A stretch of 64,000 nt of DNA from Sulfitobacter geojensis (GTDB taxonomy: Bacteria; Pseudomonadota; Alphaproteobacteria; Rhodobacterales; Rhodobacteraceae), in NCBI RefSeq assembly GCF_000622325.1, contig NZ_JASE01000005.1, positions 2,666,001 to 2,730,000 on the forward strand, in the 5' to 3' direction. The notes under the pieces are model-generated. The model was given only the letters and a program-made list of their open reading frames with translations, had not been told where the DNA came from and ran no database searches. This document shows, in pieces, positions 28,741-38,073 of the stretch (position 1 is the stretch's first letter; each line of letters starts with the position of its first letter). A program made the position numbers and the translations under genes.

Positions 28741-29727
28741 ATGGCCGACGGCACGCTGGATCTCGACGCGAAACCAAACAAAGACATCAGCGTCCGTGAC
28801 GTTTTTGGCATTGATACGGACATGGTTGTCAAAGGCTTTGCCGACCGCACCGACCGCGTGCCAGAGCTGGACAGCACCTATAAGTTCGATCCCGACACGA
28901 CACTGGCGATCCTTGCCGGTTTTGGCCACAACCGCCGCGTTATGGTTCAGGGCTATCACGGCACCGGTAAATCGACCCACATCGAACAGGTGGCAAGCCG
29001 TTTGAACTGGCCTTGTGTGCGCGTTAACCTTGACAGCCACATCAGCCGGATCGACCTGATTGGTAAGGATGCCATCAAACTGAAAGACGGCGTGCAGGTT
29101 ACTGAATTCCAGGAAGGCATTCTGCCTTGGGCCCTGCGCAACCCGACTGCGATTGTATTCGATGAATATGATGCGGGCCGCGCGGACGTGATGTTCGTGA
29201 TCCAGCGTGTGCTGGAAGTCGACGGCAAGCTGACACTTCTTGACCAGAACAAAGTGATCGAACCGCACCCCCATTTCCGCATCTTCGCCACCGCGAATAC
29301 AGTGGGCTTGGGCGACACAACCGGCCTCTATCACGGGACACAGCAGATCAACCAAGGTCAGATGGACCGCTGGTCACTGGTCGCCACGCTGAACTATCTG
29401 TCGATTGACGCGGAAACTGCGATCGTTCTGTCCAAGAACCCGCATTACAATACTGCCGAGGGCCGCAAAACTGTCAAACAGATGGTCACAGTCGCGGACC
29501 TGACGCGCACGGCGTTTATGAACGGTGAACTTTCCACTGTGATGTCACCACGTACTGTTATTGCTTGGGCCCAGAACGCCGAAATCTTCCGCAATGTCGG
29601 CTATGCCTTCCGCCTGTCCTTCCTGAACAAATGTGACGAGCTGGAGCGCCAGACCGTTGCAGAATTCTATCAGCGTCTGTTTGACGAGGAATTGCCGGAA
29701 TCTGCGGCGAGCGTCAGCCTAGGCTAA
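28741..29727 (+). CDS. cobS: Aerobic cobaltochelatase subunit CobS
   Basis: AAA+ motor of the CobN-CobS-CobT complex that inserts cobalt into hydrogenobyrinate diamide in aerobic cobalamin synthesis. 328 aa, the family length. Walker A GYHGTGKS (71-78), Walker B AIVFDEYD (137-144) and the sensor region LFDEELPES near the end. The opening [19 protein letters not shown] is typical. A strong terminator follows; CobT is about 530 bp on, with a minus-strand gene between. CobN is not in the window. Confidence 0.95.
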   Translation: MADGTLDLDAKPNKDISVRDVFGIDTDMVVKGFADRTDRVPELDSTYKFDPDTTLAILAGFGHNRRVMVQGYHGTGKSTHIEQVASRLNWPCVRVNLDSHISRIDLIGKDAIKLKDGVQVTEFQEGILPWALRNPTAIVFDEYDAGRADVMFVIQRVLEVDGKLTLLDQNKVIEPHPHFRIFATANTVGLGDTTGLYHGTQQINQGQMDRWSLVATLNYLSIDAETAIVLSKNPHYNTAEGRKTVKQMVTVADLTRTAFMNGELSTVMSPRTVIAWAQNAEIFRNVGYAFRLSFLNKCDELERQTVAEFYQRLFDEELPESAASVSLG

Positions 29728-29753
29728 GCACGCTCTTCCCTATTTCGAATAGA

Positions 29754-29789
29754 AAAAGCCCCGCTCGCATCGCGAACGGGGCTTTTTTT
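29754..29789. terminator. Bidirectional terminator between cobS and the small exported protein
   Basis: AGCCCCG (29757-29763) pairs with CGGGGCT (29777-29783), flanked by A-run and T-run, the latter seven T's. Serves cobS on the plus strand and the convergent gene on the minus strand. Confidence 0.88.
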
Positions 29790-29806
29790 ACGCTTGGCCT
29801 TGCGGC

Positions 29807-30073
29807 TTAGCTGTCGGACTTTGCGTCGTCTTCTTCAAGCGAGCCGTCCACGTCTTCAACGACTTCAGCGTCGTCATATGCGTTTTCGCCTTGGTCCGCT
29901 TTGGCTGTGTCTTCCATCGATTCACCGGTGACCTTTTTAGAAGAAACTTCCTCGTTCGGGTCCGCTTCAACGGACTGCTGTGGTGAACCGGTTTCGGTCG
30001 CAAAACCCGCAACAGGCACGGCGGACAACAAAGAGATGGTTACGATTGTGGCGGCGTTTTTAAAGTGTGTCAT
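29807..30073 (-). CDS. Small exported acidic protein
   Basis: 88 aa from MTHFKNAATIVTI, set by AAGGAAT 7 bases upstream. Residues 1-25 are a signal peptide with likely cleavage after GFA. The mature ~63 residues are very acidic (EVVEDVDGSLEEDDAKSDS), low in hydrophobics and without cysteines, so probably disordered; calcium or other cation binding is a guess. It lies antisense between cobS and cobT, sharing a terminator with cobS. No family recognised. Confidence 0.68.
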   Translation of the reverse strand: MTHFKNAATIVTISLLSAVPVAGFATETGSPQQSVEADPNEEVSSKKVTGESMEDTAKADQGENAYDDAEVVEDVDGSLEEDDAKSDS

Positions 30074-30261
30074 TGTATATTCCTTCAATTCTGCCCTCTC
30101 AAAGCTGCAACCTGATGCTGTCAACCGTTGGAGCGTTCGGGAAAACAACGCGTACATCCGTGAATAGGTTCCCTAATTCTTGGATTAATCGCGGCTTCCC
30201 CCCTTTGACCCCCCCGCCAAAACCTGCGAAACCATAAGGGAATTTGGCGAAGGACATCCGC

Positions 30262-32139
30262 ATGAGCAAACCAACCGACAATCCCGCAGATGCCTTCAAA
30301 AAAGCCTTGGCCGAAGCGTCCAAGGTTATGGCGAACGATCCCGAACTCAGCGTCACCTATTCGGTCGATCCCTCGGGGCTTTCCGGCGAAACCATGCGCC
30401 TGCCGCAGGTGTCGCGCCGTATGACCCGCGAGGAAGTCCTGCTCGCTCGGGGCACAGCCGACGCCCTTGCCCTGAACCGGCGCTATCACAACGGCCAGAC
30501 CCACGCGCGTTACGCCCCGCAAGGCGAAATGGCGCGAGATCTGTACGAGGCGATGGAAACCGCCCGCTGCGAGGCGATGGGCGCGCGCGACATGCCCGGC
30601 ACAGCGGGCAACATCGACGTCAAAATCAAACACGAGGCCCTGCGCAAAGGGTATGATCAGGTCAAACAGGCCAGCGATGTCCCGTTGGCCACGGCTGCCG
30701 GATACCTTGTGCGCCATCTGGCCACTGGACGCGACCTGCCTGCGGGCGCCGAAAATGCCATGGAGCTGTGGCGCCCGTTCATCGAAGAGCAGGCCGGCGG
30801 CACATTGGAAAACCTGAACGACATTCTGGAAGACCAGTCAGAATTCGCCAAATTCGCCCGCAAGATGATCAGCGATCTGGGCTATGCCGACCAGCTGGGC
30901 GATGACCCTGACATGCTGGACGAAGACAACGAGGACGAAGCCGAAGAAGGCGCGGAAGAAGAACAAGATCCGGACAGCACCGGTCAGGATGATCAGGACG
31001 AAGACGAGGCCGAAGGCAGCGCCGAACAGTCCCAAGAAGAACAGCAGGACAGTTCCGAAGCGCAGGTTTCGATGGATGATATGGCTGATCAGGAAATGGG
31101 TGAAGAGGCCGAAATGCCCGAGGGCGACGCCCCGATGGAGCCCCCCGCCCCGCAACCTGTGTCCGACGCGGACCCGAATTATCTGGTCTATCTCGACAGC
31201 CATGACGAAGTCATCGGTGCCGAAGATCTGGCCGATGCTGTCGAACTGGAGCGCCTGCGCGCCTATCTCGATCAGCAGTTGGAGCCGTTGAAAGGCGCAG
31301 TGTCGCGCCTTGCCAACAAGCTGCAACGCCGCCTTCAGGCACAGCAAAACCGGTCTTGGGAATTTGATCTGGAGGAAGGTACGCTGGATGCGGGCCGTCT
31401 GGCGCGTGTGGTGGCAAACCCGACAACGCCCTTGTCTTTCAAACAAGAAAAAGACACCGAATTTCGCGACACCTGCGTGACGCTTCTGCTTGATAACTCC
31501 GGTTCGATGCGGGGTCGTCCGATTTCCATCGCCGCGATCTGCGCGGACGTTCTGGCGCGCACGCTCGAACGGTGTAACGTCAAGGTAGAGATCCTTGGCT
31601 TTACCACACGCGCGTGGAAAGGCGGCCAAGCCCGCGAGGCATGGCTGAACGATGGCCGCCCCGTACAACCGGGCCGTTTGAACGACCTGCGCCACATCAT
31701 CTATAAATCTGCCGATGCCCCGTGGCGTCGGACCCGCGATAATCTGGGTCTGATGATGAAAGAAGGCCTGCTGAAGGAAAACATCGACGGTGAGGCTCTG
31801 GAATGGGCTCACCGCCGGATGATGGCGCGTCACGAGGCGCGTAAAATCCTGATGGTGATTTCAGACGGCGCACCGGTGGATGACAGCACGCTGTCTGTGA
31901 ACCCCGCCAACTATCTGGAAAAACACCTGCGTGATGTCATTGCCATGGTCGAGAAACGCAAAGCCGTTGAATTGCTCGCGATTGGTATCGGCCATGATGT
32001 GACGCGCTATTACGACCGCGCGGTGACCATCACCGATGTCGATCAACTGGCGGGTGCCATGACCGAGCAACTGGCGGCGCTGTTTGACAGTGATCCAAGA
32101 GCACGGGCGCGCGTCATGGGCATGCGCCGCGCCGGTTAA
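30262..32139 (+). CDS. cobT: Aerobic cobaltochelatase subunit CobT
   Basis: Partner of CobS in the cobalt chelatase. 625 aa from [19 protein letters not shown] precedes this ATG by 6 bases, whereas the frame opens at 30244. Order of parts: helical N-domain, a strongly acidic Glu/Asp/Gln-rich linker (about 210-300), and a C-terminal von Willebrand A domain whose MIDAS motif DNSGS lies at 411-415. The acidic linker is a family trait. The long C-terminal tail ends [12 protein letters not shown]. Probably transcribed from the gap after the small exported protein, so cobS and cobT may not share one mRNA. Confidence 0.95.
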   Translation: MSKPTDNPADAFKKALAEASKVMANDPELSVTYSVDPSGLSGETMRLPQVSRRMTREEVLLARGTADALALNRRYHNGQTHARYAPQGEMARDLYEAMETARCEAMGARDMPGTAGNIDVKIKHEALRKGYDQVKQASDVPLATAAGYLVRHLATGRDLPAGAENAMELWRPFIEEQAGGTLENLNDILEDQSEFAKFARKMISDLGYADQLGDDPDMLDEDNEDEAEEGAEEEQDPDSTGQDDQDEDEAEGSAEQSQEEQQDSSEAQVSMDDMADQEMGEEAEMPEGDAPMEPPAPQPVSDADPNYLVYLDSHDEVIGAEDLADAVELERLRAYLDQQLEPLKGAVSRLANKLQRRLQAQQNRSWEFDLEEGTLDAGRLARVVANPTTPLSFKQEKDTEFRDTCVTLLLDNSGSMRGRPISIAAICADVLARTLERCNVKVEILGFTTRAWKGGQAREAWLNDGRPVQPGRLNDLRHIIYKSADAPWRRTRDNLGLMMKEGLLKENIDGEALEWAHRRMMARHEARKILMVISDGAPVDDSTLSVNPANYLEKHLRDVIAMVEKRKAVELLAIGIGHDVTRYYDRAVTITDVDQLAGAMTEQLAALFDSDPRARARVMGMRRAG

Positions 32140-32181
32140 AAGCGCGGAATTGAGTTTAAAAGCAAGATGAAGGAGGGGCGG

Positions 32182-33972
32182 ATGTTCCAGAGTTTCGAGG
32201 TCACTGCGAGGCCGGAACAGGGGCCGCCCCGATTGCGTGCGCTACGCGCTGAACTCACGGTCGAGGGGCTGGACGGCTTTCTGGTGCCGCGCGCCGATGC
32301 CCATCAGGGGGAATATGTTGCTGCGCATGACGACCGCTTGGCGTGGTTGACGGGGTTCACCGGATCGGCGGGTTTTTGTTGCGTGCTGCACGATATTGCC
32401 GGCGTATTCATCGACGGGCGTTATCGCACGCAGGTCAAGGCGCAGGTTGCAGCAGATTATACGCCGGTGCCCTGGCCGGAAGTCTCGCTTGGCAACTGGT
32501 TAAAGGAACAGTTGCCCGCAGGCGGGACTGTCGGGTTTGATGCGTGGCTGCATACGCCCGAGCAAATCGCGCAAGCCGAGGACACGCTGAAGGGTACCGG
32601 CATTATCCTGCGCCCCTGCGTCAATCTTGTGGACCGGATTTGGGTCGATCAGCCAGCCCCGCCGATGTTTCCCGCCAAGGCGCACCCGATTGAATTTGCA
32701 GGGGAAACTCATGTCGAAAAACGCCAACGTCTGGCGCAAAGCCTGCGCGAGGCGCACCAGAAAGCCGCCGTCATTACCCTGCCTGACAGTCACAACTGGT
32801 TGTTGAACATCCGGGGGGCGGATATTGCGCGCAATCCCGTGGCGCACGGGTTTGCTGTGTTGCATGACGACGCCACGGTTGATCTGTTCATGGCCCTCAG
32901 CAAGCTCGACGACCTGCGCACCCATTTGGGCGATGACGTCCGCTGTCATGCGCCCGAACAGTTTCTGGACCTTTTGCAAACACTAGGCGGCCCTGTACGG
33001 CTGGACAAACAATCGGTTCCGGTGATCGTTGCCGACACCTTGGGCGATGTGGCCGTTTGGGGCAGCGATCCTTGCGCCCTGCCCAAGGCCTGCAAGAATG
33101 CTGCAGAAATCAACGGATCTGCGCAGGCGCATTTGCGCGATGGGGCGGCCCTGTGTGAATTGCTGGCATGGCTCGATCAACAACCCGCCGGCACGATTAC
33201 AGAAACGCAGGTGGTCAGCCGGCTTGAGGCCGCGCGGCGCAAGGACAACGCCTTGCAAGACATCAGTTTCGAGACCATCGCCGGCACCGGCCCGAACGGC
33301 GCAATCATGCATTACCGCGTCACCGAAGAAACCGACAGCGAACTGCAAGACGGGCATCTGATCGTGTTGGATTCCGGTGGACAGTATCTGGATGGCACCA
33401 CGGACATTACCCGCACCGTGGCCATCGGCACCCCACCGCTCGAGGCCCGCGCGGCCTTTACCCGCGTGCTGGCCGGTATGATCGCAATGAGCCGCCTGCG
33501 CTGGCCCGTCGGGCTTGCAGGTTGCCACATCGAAGCGGTCGGGCGCATGCCACTGTGGCTGGCAGGGCAGGATTTCGATCACGGTCTGGGGCATGGCGTC
33601 GGCGCGTACCTTAGCGTTCATGAGGGCCCGCAACGGCTGAGCCGCGTCAGTCAGGTGCCGTTGCAACCGGGCATGATTCTCAGCAACGAACCGGGGTATT
33701 ACCGCGAAGGGGCCTTTGGCATTCGCATCGAAAACCTGCTGGTGGTGCGCGAGGCCCCTGCTCTGAGCGGCGGCGATGATCACCGCGCGATGCTGAACTG
33801 GGAGACCCTGTCATTTGCGCCTATCGACCGGCGGTTGATTGATGTCAGCCTGTTGGACGCAGCGTCACTGTCCTGGCTCAACGACTATCACGCGCAGGTG
33901 GCTGAAAAGATCGGCCCACGGGTATCGCCTGTTACAAAACTATGGTTGGATAGCGCGACTGCCCCGCTTTAA
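32182..33972 (+). CDS. M24 family aminopeptidase P-type metallopeptidase
   Basis: 596 aa from MFQSFEVTARPEQ, with AAGGAGG upstream; the five-codon-longer start lacks its own site. Two creatinase-like N-terminal domains (LDGFLVPRADAHQGEYVA, LLNIRGADIARNPV) precede the pita-bread catalytic domain. Metal ligands are visible as Asp in VLDSGGQYLDGTTDITRTV (two Asp), His in HGLGHGVGAYLSVHEGP and Glu in NEPGYYREGAFGIRIEN. The length and C-terminal domain match the long XPNPEP1-like Xaa-Pro aminopeptidases. It is cytoplasmic. Stands 42 bp behind cobT but has no functional tie. Confidence 0.93.
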   Translation: MFQSFEVTARPEQGPPRLRALRAELTVEGLDGFLVPRADAHQGEYVAAHDDRLAWLTGFTGSAGFCCVLHDIAGVFIDGRYRTQVKAQVAADYTPVPWPEVSLGNWLKEQLPAGGTVGFDAWLHTPEQIAQAEDTLKGTGIILRPCVNLVDRIWVDQPAPPMFPAKAHPIEFAGETHVEKRQRLAQSLREAHQKAAVITLPDSHNWLLNIRGADIARNPVAHGFAVLHDDATVDLFMALSKLDDLRTHLGDDVRCHAPEQFLDLLQTLGGPVRLDKQSVPVIVADTLGDVAVWGSDPCALPKACKNAAEINGSAQAHLRDGAALCELLAWLDQQPAGTITETQVVSRLEAARRKDNALQDISFETIAGTGPNGAIMHYRVTEETDSELQDGHLIVLDSGGQYLDGTTDITRTVAIGTPPLEARAAFTRVLAGMIAMSRLRWPVGLAGCHIEAVGRMPLWLAGQDFDHGLGHGVGAYLSVHEGPQRLSRVSQVPLQPGMILSNEPGYYREGAFGIRIENLLVVREAPALSGGDDHRAMLNWETLSFAPIDRRLIDVSLLDAASLSWLNDYHAQVAEKIGPRVSPVTKLWLDSATAPL

Positions 33973-34005
33973 GGGGCGGCGCTGCGTGTTTGAGGGGGAA
34001 ATTGC

Positions 34006-34350
34006 ATGGCTAGTCACATTAAGATCAACAGGGCGTCCGGCACGTGGACCGTGCGCGCGGGCGGTGCGGTTTTGGGCGAAACCACCGAAGCGCTTGAGCT
34101 GACCGAAGGTGACTACCCGCCGGTGATCTATTTCCCACGCGGTGACATCGCCATGGCCTTTCTGGATGCCAGCGACGAGACAAGCCATTGCCCGCACAAA
34201 GGTGACGCCAGCTATTATTCGGTTGTGACCAAAAGCCGGACGTTGAAAAACGCGGTCTGGTCCTATGAAAACCCGCATGAGGCCGTGGCCGGTATCAAAG
34301 GGTATCTTGCCTTTTACAACATGGACGAGATTGCCGTCGAACAGATTTGA
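34006..34350 (+). CDS. DUF427 domain protein
   Basis: 114 aa, the full single DUF427 domain: IKINRASGTWTVRAGGAVLGE, VIYFPRGDIAMAFLD, CPHKGDASYYS and AVWSYENPHEAVAGIKGYLAFY. GAGGGG precedes the ATG. The family is small, beta-rich and of unknown function. Separated by 33 bp from the M24 gene; convergent with the RTX gene, 47 bp apart. Confidence 0.88.
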   Translation: MASHIKINRASGTWTVRAGGAVLGETTEALELTEGDYPPVIYFPRGDIAMAFLDASDETSHCPHKGDASYYSVVTKSRTLKNAVWSYENPHEAVAGIKGYLAFYNMDEIAVEQI

Positions 34351-34397
34351 GCGCCGCAAATCTGCGACGCCCGTTGCAATCCTCCCCGAATTCGCGA

Positions 34398-36209
34398 TCA
34401 AACGACGGAGCTTATCGGGGATGGGTTGATGATCCACGATTGATCCGCCGCAAGTGCCGCAGCGCTGCTGTTTTGTAAAACTGCGACAATATCGCCGCGA
34501 TAGACCACCTCGGTATCGATGCCATTGATCGCGGCGCGCACCACGATATCGCTGCCGCTCAACAATGCCGGCGTGCTGCCGTCCCCGCCCACGAGTTCCA
34601 GTGCATCAACAGCCGGATCGAAATCGGTCACGATAACCGCATCCTGATCGGCCAGATCAAAACCAACGACGCCAATCCTGTCAGCGCCACTGCCGCCGGT
34701 GACGACATCGCCGTCATTGGCTGCGATGATGTCATTGCCGTTGCCGCCGTTCAGGGTATCCGCAGCGCTGTCATTTGCGCCCAAGGTGGTGGTCGCGGTA
34801 CCGGGGCGTTCATAGCCGTAAATTTGGTCATTGCCGTCATCGCCGTTGGCGACATCCGCGCCATCACCGGTTTCCAGTATATCGGCATCATTGCCACCGT
34901 TCAGCGTATCATCCCCGTCACCGGCAAACAGCCCGTCACTGCCGCGCCCGCCATTGATGAAATCATCCCCCGGATCCCCGCGCAAAAGGTCATCGCCGTT
35001 GCCGCCATCCATCACATCATCGCCAAGCATACCCCAAAGCGTGTCATTGCCGATCTCGCCGCCAAGGGCATCCTCCCCCGCGCCGCCGACCAAAAAGTCG
35101 TCGCCGGTGCCACCACGGATTGTGTCATCGGCACCGAAACCGCGAATCTCGTCGTCCCCCGCATCGCCAGTGATGGAATCAGCGGCACCACTGCCCAAAA
35201 TCGTATCAGCACCCGTAGTGCCCGCCGTCGTGCTGGACGTCGTAGTGGTTGTCGTCGATGCCGGATCTGCCGTGATGTTGGCCAACCATGAGGTATCCGC
35301 CGCCAGCGCTGCCGCATCGGTGCCCTCCAGCACGGCCACAAGCTGATCGTTGAAAAAGACGTTGCTGTCCTCCCCGTTGGCGTCCTGTTCAACCGAAATC
35401 CGGTCTGTGTCCGCCTCCAGTGACAGGTCAGGCCCGGCGCTGGCCGCCAACAACAGCATGTCCTCTGCAGGGTTGAAGTCGGTGACAATAACGCCACCGC
35501 CCTCTTCCTGATCATAACCGATGGTGCGGATCAAATCCGCGCCCAATCCGCCCGATACTGTATCCCCGTCATTGCCGGTAATCGTGTCGTCGCCGCTGCC
35601 CCCGTTCAATTCATCCGGCAACAGATCGTCCTCTCCCGCCAGAAACCCGTCATCCACCGGCAAACGGTACCCTGTGATCAGGTCGTTGCCATTACCGCCA
35701 AAGACCGTGTCCGCGCCGTTGCCGGTCTCGATCAGATCATTGCCCAGATTGCCGATCAACGCATCATCACCGGGCCCGCCCAGCAGCGCATCATCCCCAT
35801 TGCCGCCGCGCAATACGTCATCGCCATTGTCCCCGCGCAACACATCATCGCCAAAGCTGCCGTTCAACCGGTCGTCCCCATCGCGCCCCCAAAGGGTGTC
35901 ATCGCCGGTCCGCCCGAAAAGCTGGTCGTCCCCGTCCCCGCCAACGGCCAGATCATCGCCGCCGCCACCGATCAGCGTGTCATCACCGCCATACCCGCGC
36001 AATTCATCGTCGCCGTCCAACCCGCTCAGCAGGTCAGTACCACCCGTTCCGGTCAGGGCGTCGTTTGCCGCCGTCCCGTCGACCCCGTCAGGATCAGGTG
36101 TCGGCGGGTTTGCAATATTGGCGTCATCGTCGATCCCGACATCCGCAAGGGATGCAAGGGACGCGAGAAGTCCGATACCGATCATAGGCAGTAAAACATA
36201 AGCGAGCAT
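34398..36209 (-). CDS. RTX-type calcium-binding repeat protein with internal duplication
   Basis: 603 aa. The N-terminus MLAYVLLPMIGIGLLASLASL is a hydrophobic helix, so a membrane-anchored or exported protein; no clear type-I secretion tail beyond SWIINPSPISSVV. Two modules follow: residues ~45-310 and ~331-595. Each begins with a dozen GGxGxDxLx nonapeptides, binding calcium in a parallel beta-roll, then a globular part ending in IVTDF(D/N)P...VAVL...ALAADxSW. A Thr-rich linker (TTTTTTSSTTAGTTG, ~319-333) separates them. The two halves align motif for motif, pointing to a tandem duplication. Stands alone; no type-I secretion genes adjacent. Confidence 0.88.
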   Translation of the reverse strand: MLAYVLLPMIGIGLLASLASLADVGIDDDANIANPPTPDPDGVDGTAANDALTGTGGTDLLSGLDGDDELRGYGGDDTLIGGGGDDLAVGGDGDDQLFGRTGDDTLWGRDGDDRLNGSFGDDVLRGDNGDDVLRGGNGDDALLGGPGDDALIGNLGNDLIETGNGADTVFGGNGNDLITGYRLPVDDGFLAGEDDLLPDELNGGSGDDTITGNDGDTVSGGLGADLIRTIGYDQEEGGGVIVTDFNPAEDMLLLAASAGPDLSLEADTDRISVEQDANGEDSNVFFNDQLVAVLEGTDAAALAADTSWLANITADPASTTTTTTSSTTAGTTGADTILGSGAADSITGDAGDDEIRGFGADDTIRGGTGDDFLVGGAGEDALGGEIGNDTLWGMLGDDVMDGGNGDDLLRGDPGDDFINGGRGSDGLFAGDGDDTLNGGNDADILETGDGADVANGDDGNDQIYGYERPGTATTTLGANDSAADTLNGGNGNDIIAANDGDVVTGGSGADRIGVVGFDLADQDAVIVTDFDPAVDALELVGGDGSTPALLSGSDIVVRAAINGIDTEVVYRGDIVAVLQNSSAAALAADQSWIINPSPISSVV

Positions 36210-36371
36210 GGCAGCTGGGCTCCTGAAATTGGATTTGGATCAATACAGCACCCTGCGAACAGGATACCGTGACGCCGCTGCGCACCTGAACGTGACCACA
36301 CATATAGATGTGGACCCCGCTCAGGAACGCGACGACTTAATCTATAATGATCTGAAATACTTAACTAAAAA

Positions 36372-38051
36372 TTAAGAATGTTCTTCGGCCGCAGTCGCTG
36401 CCAAAGCGCGGTTATAGGCCTTCAACGCATCCACATGGAACAAAGCCCCCAACAGTTCGGGCGGGGCCCCCACAGACAAGGTCACCACCGGCAAAAACCG
36501 TGCGCCGCTGGTTTCAAACATCGGCATGGCCGCCTCAAGCGTGGCTGCCCCGTCGATATAGGTGCCCGCGTTGATCAATTCCCAACAGGCCGCTTCATCG
36601 GCGGCATTCGGATCGTCGGGCCGGCGCATGATCCGCGCAACCATAAACATCGCCAGCAAATAGGCCTGCGGACCCGCCGCCAGATGAATGCCGCGCCGCT
36701 CCATCTGGGTGAGGAAGAAACTGCGATCGACAATGCGGCTGGCCAATGCTGTCGACATGCTGACCGCGACCATCACCGCCAGACCGGTCTGCCAATCCCC
36801 TGTCATTTCGAAGACAATCAGGGTGGTCGATATCGGGGCCCCCAATACCGCCGCCGCAACCGCACCCATGCCTGCCAGCGCATAAAGGGACGAAGATCCG
36901 GACACATCGGGAAACACTCCCGTTGCCACCAGACCAAAGCCAAGCCCTGTCAGTGCACCGATCATCAAGGACGGTGAAAACACCCCGCCCCCCATGCGCC
37001 CGCCAAGCGTGATCGCAACGGCTGTGACCTTGAGCACCGCAAAAACAATGACCTCGTTAAACGTCAGCTCGCCCATCAAGGCCAGCGACATGGTTTCATA
37101 TCCGACCCCGATGATATGCGGGAACCACAGGGCGATCACCCCCAGCAATGCGCCCGCCACCGCCGGACGCAACCAGCGCGGCCATCCAGTGCGGGCCTGC
37201 AAGACATTACCCAGATCCTCGGCCCAGAAGATGCTGCGCATCAACGCCACCGCGACCAAACCGCAGGTCAGGCCCAGCAACAAAAAGGCAGGCAATTCAA
37301 CATAGAACTGCAAATCGCCATAAGTCGGCAGGACAAATTCCGTCACCCCGCCAAATTCGATCCGGTTGATCACCGTCCCCGCAACTGACGCGATGACAAT
37401 CGGCGCAAAGGCATGCACGGCGAAATGGCGCAACACTACCTCAAGCGCGAACAAGGCCCCCGCGATCGGCGCGTTGAAAGAGGCCGAAACCCCCGCCGCC
37501 ACAGCACAGCCCAACAAATCGCGCCCCGTGATGCCATCCGCGTTGATCTTCTCGCTGACCCATGTGGAAATGACGCCGACGATATGCACCACCGGTCCTT
37601 CGCGCCCCGACGATCCGCCCGTCGACAGCGTGATCAAGGACGCAAAGGCCGACGCGACCCCCGCCTTGGTTTCGACCCGCCCGTCATGCATTGCCGCGCC
37701 AAGGATCACATCCCCGACCGACCGCGCCCGCGCATCATGGGTGAAATGGTGCAGGATCAATCCGACAACCAAACCGCCAATGGTGGGGATCAGCACCACC
37801 CAATACCACTCCAGCCCGCTGATGAAGGTGTGCAGGTTCTTGACGTCCTCGGTCCCGTACCATGTCGATTGCAACAGATTGATGCCCTTGCGAAACAACA
37901 AGGCGGCAAAGCCTGCGGCAATCCCGATCAACAAAGCGATGAACCAGAAGGTGATTTTGCCCGGGCCCCGATGGCGGATCACCTGCCAGCCCAGCTTGCA
38001 CGACGTTGCTGCCATGCCGAACTGCTGCGCGATAAAGCCGGGCTCGCTCAT
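36372..38051 (-). CDS. CLC-family chloride channel/transporter
   Basis: 559 aa from MSEPGFIAQQFG; the upstream frame overlaps recN and is rejected. About ten hydrophobic helices. The gating-glutamate motif GSSGREGPVV is intact, as is GGGVFSPSLMIGALTG. The region where many CLCs have GSGIP reads ARARSVGDVILG, without the usual Gly-x-Gly-Ile/Val-Pro. The C-terminal ~100 residues resemble a CBS-like regulatory region (INAGTYIDGAATLEAAMPMFETSGARFLPVV). Follows recN by 22 bp on the same strand, so probably its last co-transcribed gene. Ion selectivity cannot be inferred. Confidence 0.9.
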   Translation of the reverse strand: MSEPGFIAQQFGMAATSCKLGWQVIRHRGPGKITFWFIALLIGIAAGFAALLFRKGINLLQSTWYGTEDVKNLHTFISGLEWYWVVLIPTIGGLVVGLILHHFTHDARARSVGDVILGAAMHDGRVETKAGVASAFASLITLSTGGSSGREGPVVHIVGVISTWVSEKINADGITGRDLLGCAVAAGVSASFNAPIAGALFALEVVLRHFAVHAFAPIVIASVAGTVINRIEFGGVTEFVLPTYGDLQFYVELPAFLLLGLTCGLVAVALMRSIFWAEDLGNVLQARTGWPRWLRPAVAGALLGVIALWFPHIIGVGYETMSLALMGELTFNEVIVFAVLKVTAVAITLGGRMGGGVFSPSLMIGALTGLGFGLVATGVFPDVSGSSSLYALAGMGAVAAAVLGAPISTTLIVFEMTGDWQTGLAVMVAVSMSTALASRIVDRSFFLTQMERRGIHLAAGPQAYLLAMFMVARIMRRPDDPNAADEAACWELINAGTYIDGAATLEAAMPMFETSGARFLPVVTLSVGAPPELLGALFHVDALKAYNRALAATAAEEHS

Positions 38052-38073
38052 CTTATGCGTGCCCCCTGCGCCA

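Noticed and set aside
35521..36201. Ser/Pro-rich 226-codon plus-strand frame opposite the RTX gene
   Set aside because: Its repetition is only the mirror of the calcium-binding repeats on the other strand.
34398..36209. Repeat-dense stretch considered as a CRISPR or satellite array
   Set aside because: The periodicity is about 27 bp, variable, fully in frame and encodes RTX nonapeptides; there are no identical repeats with unique spacers.
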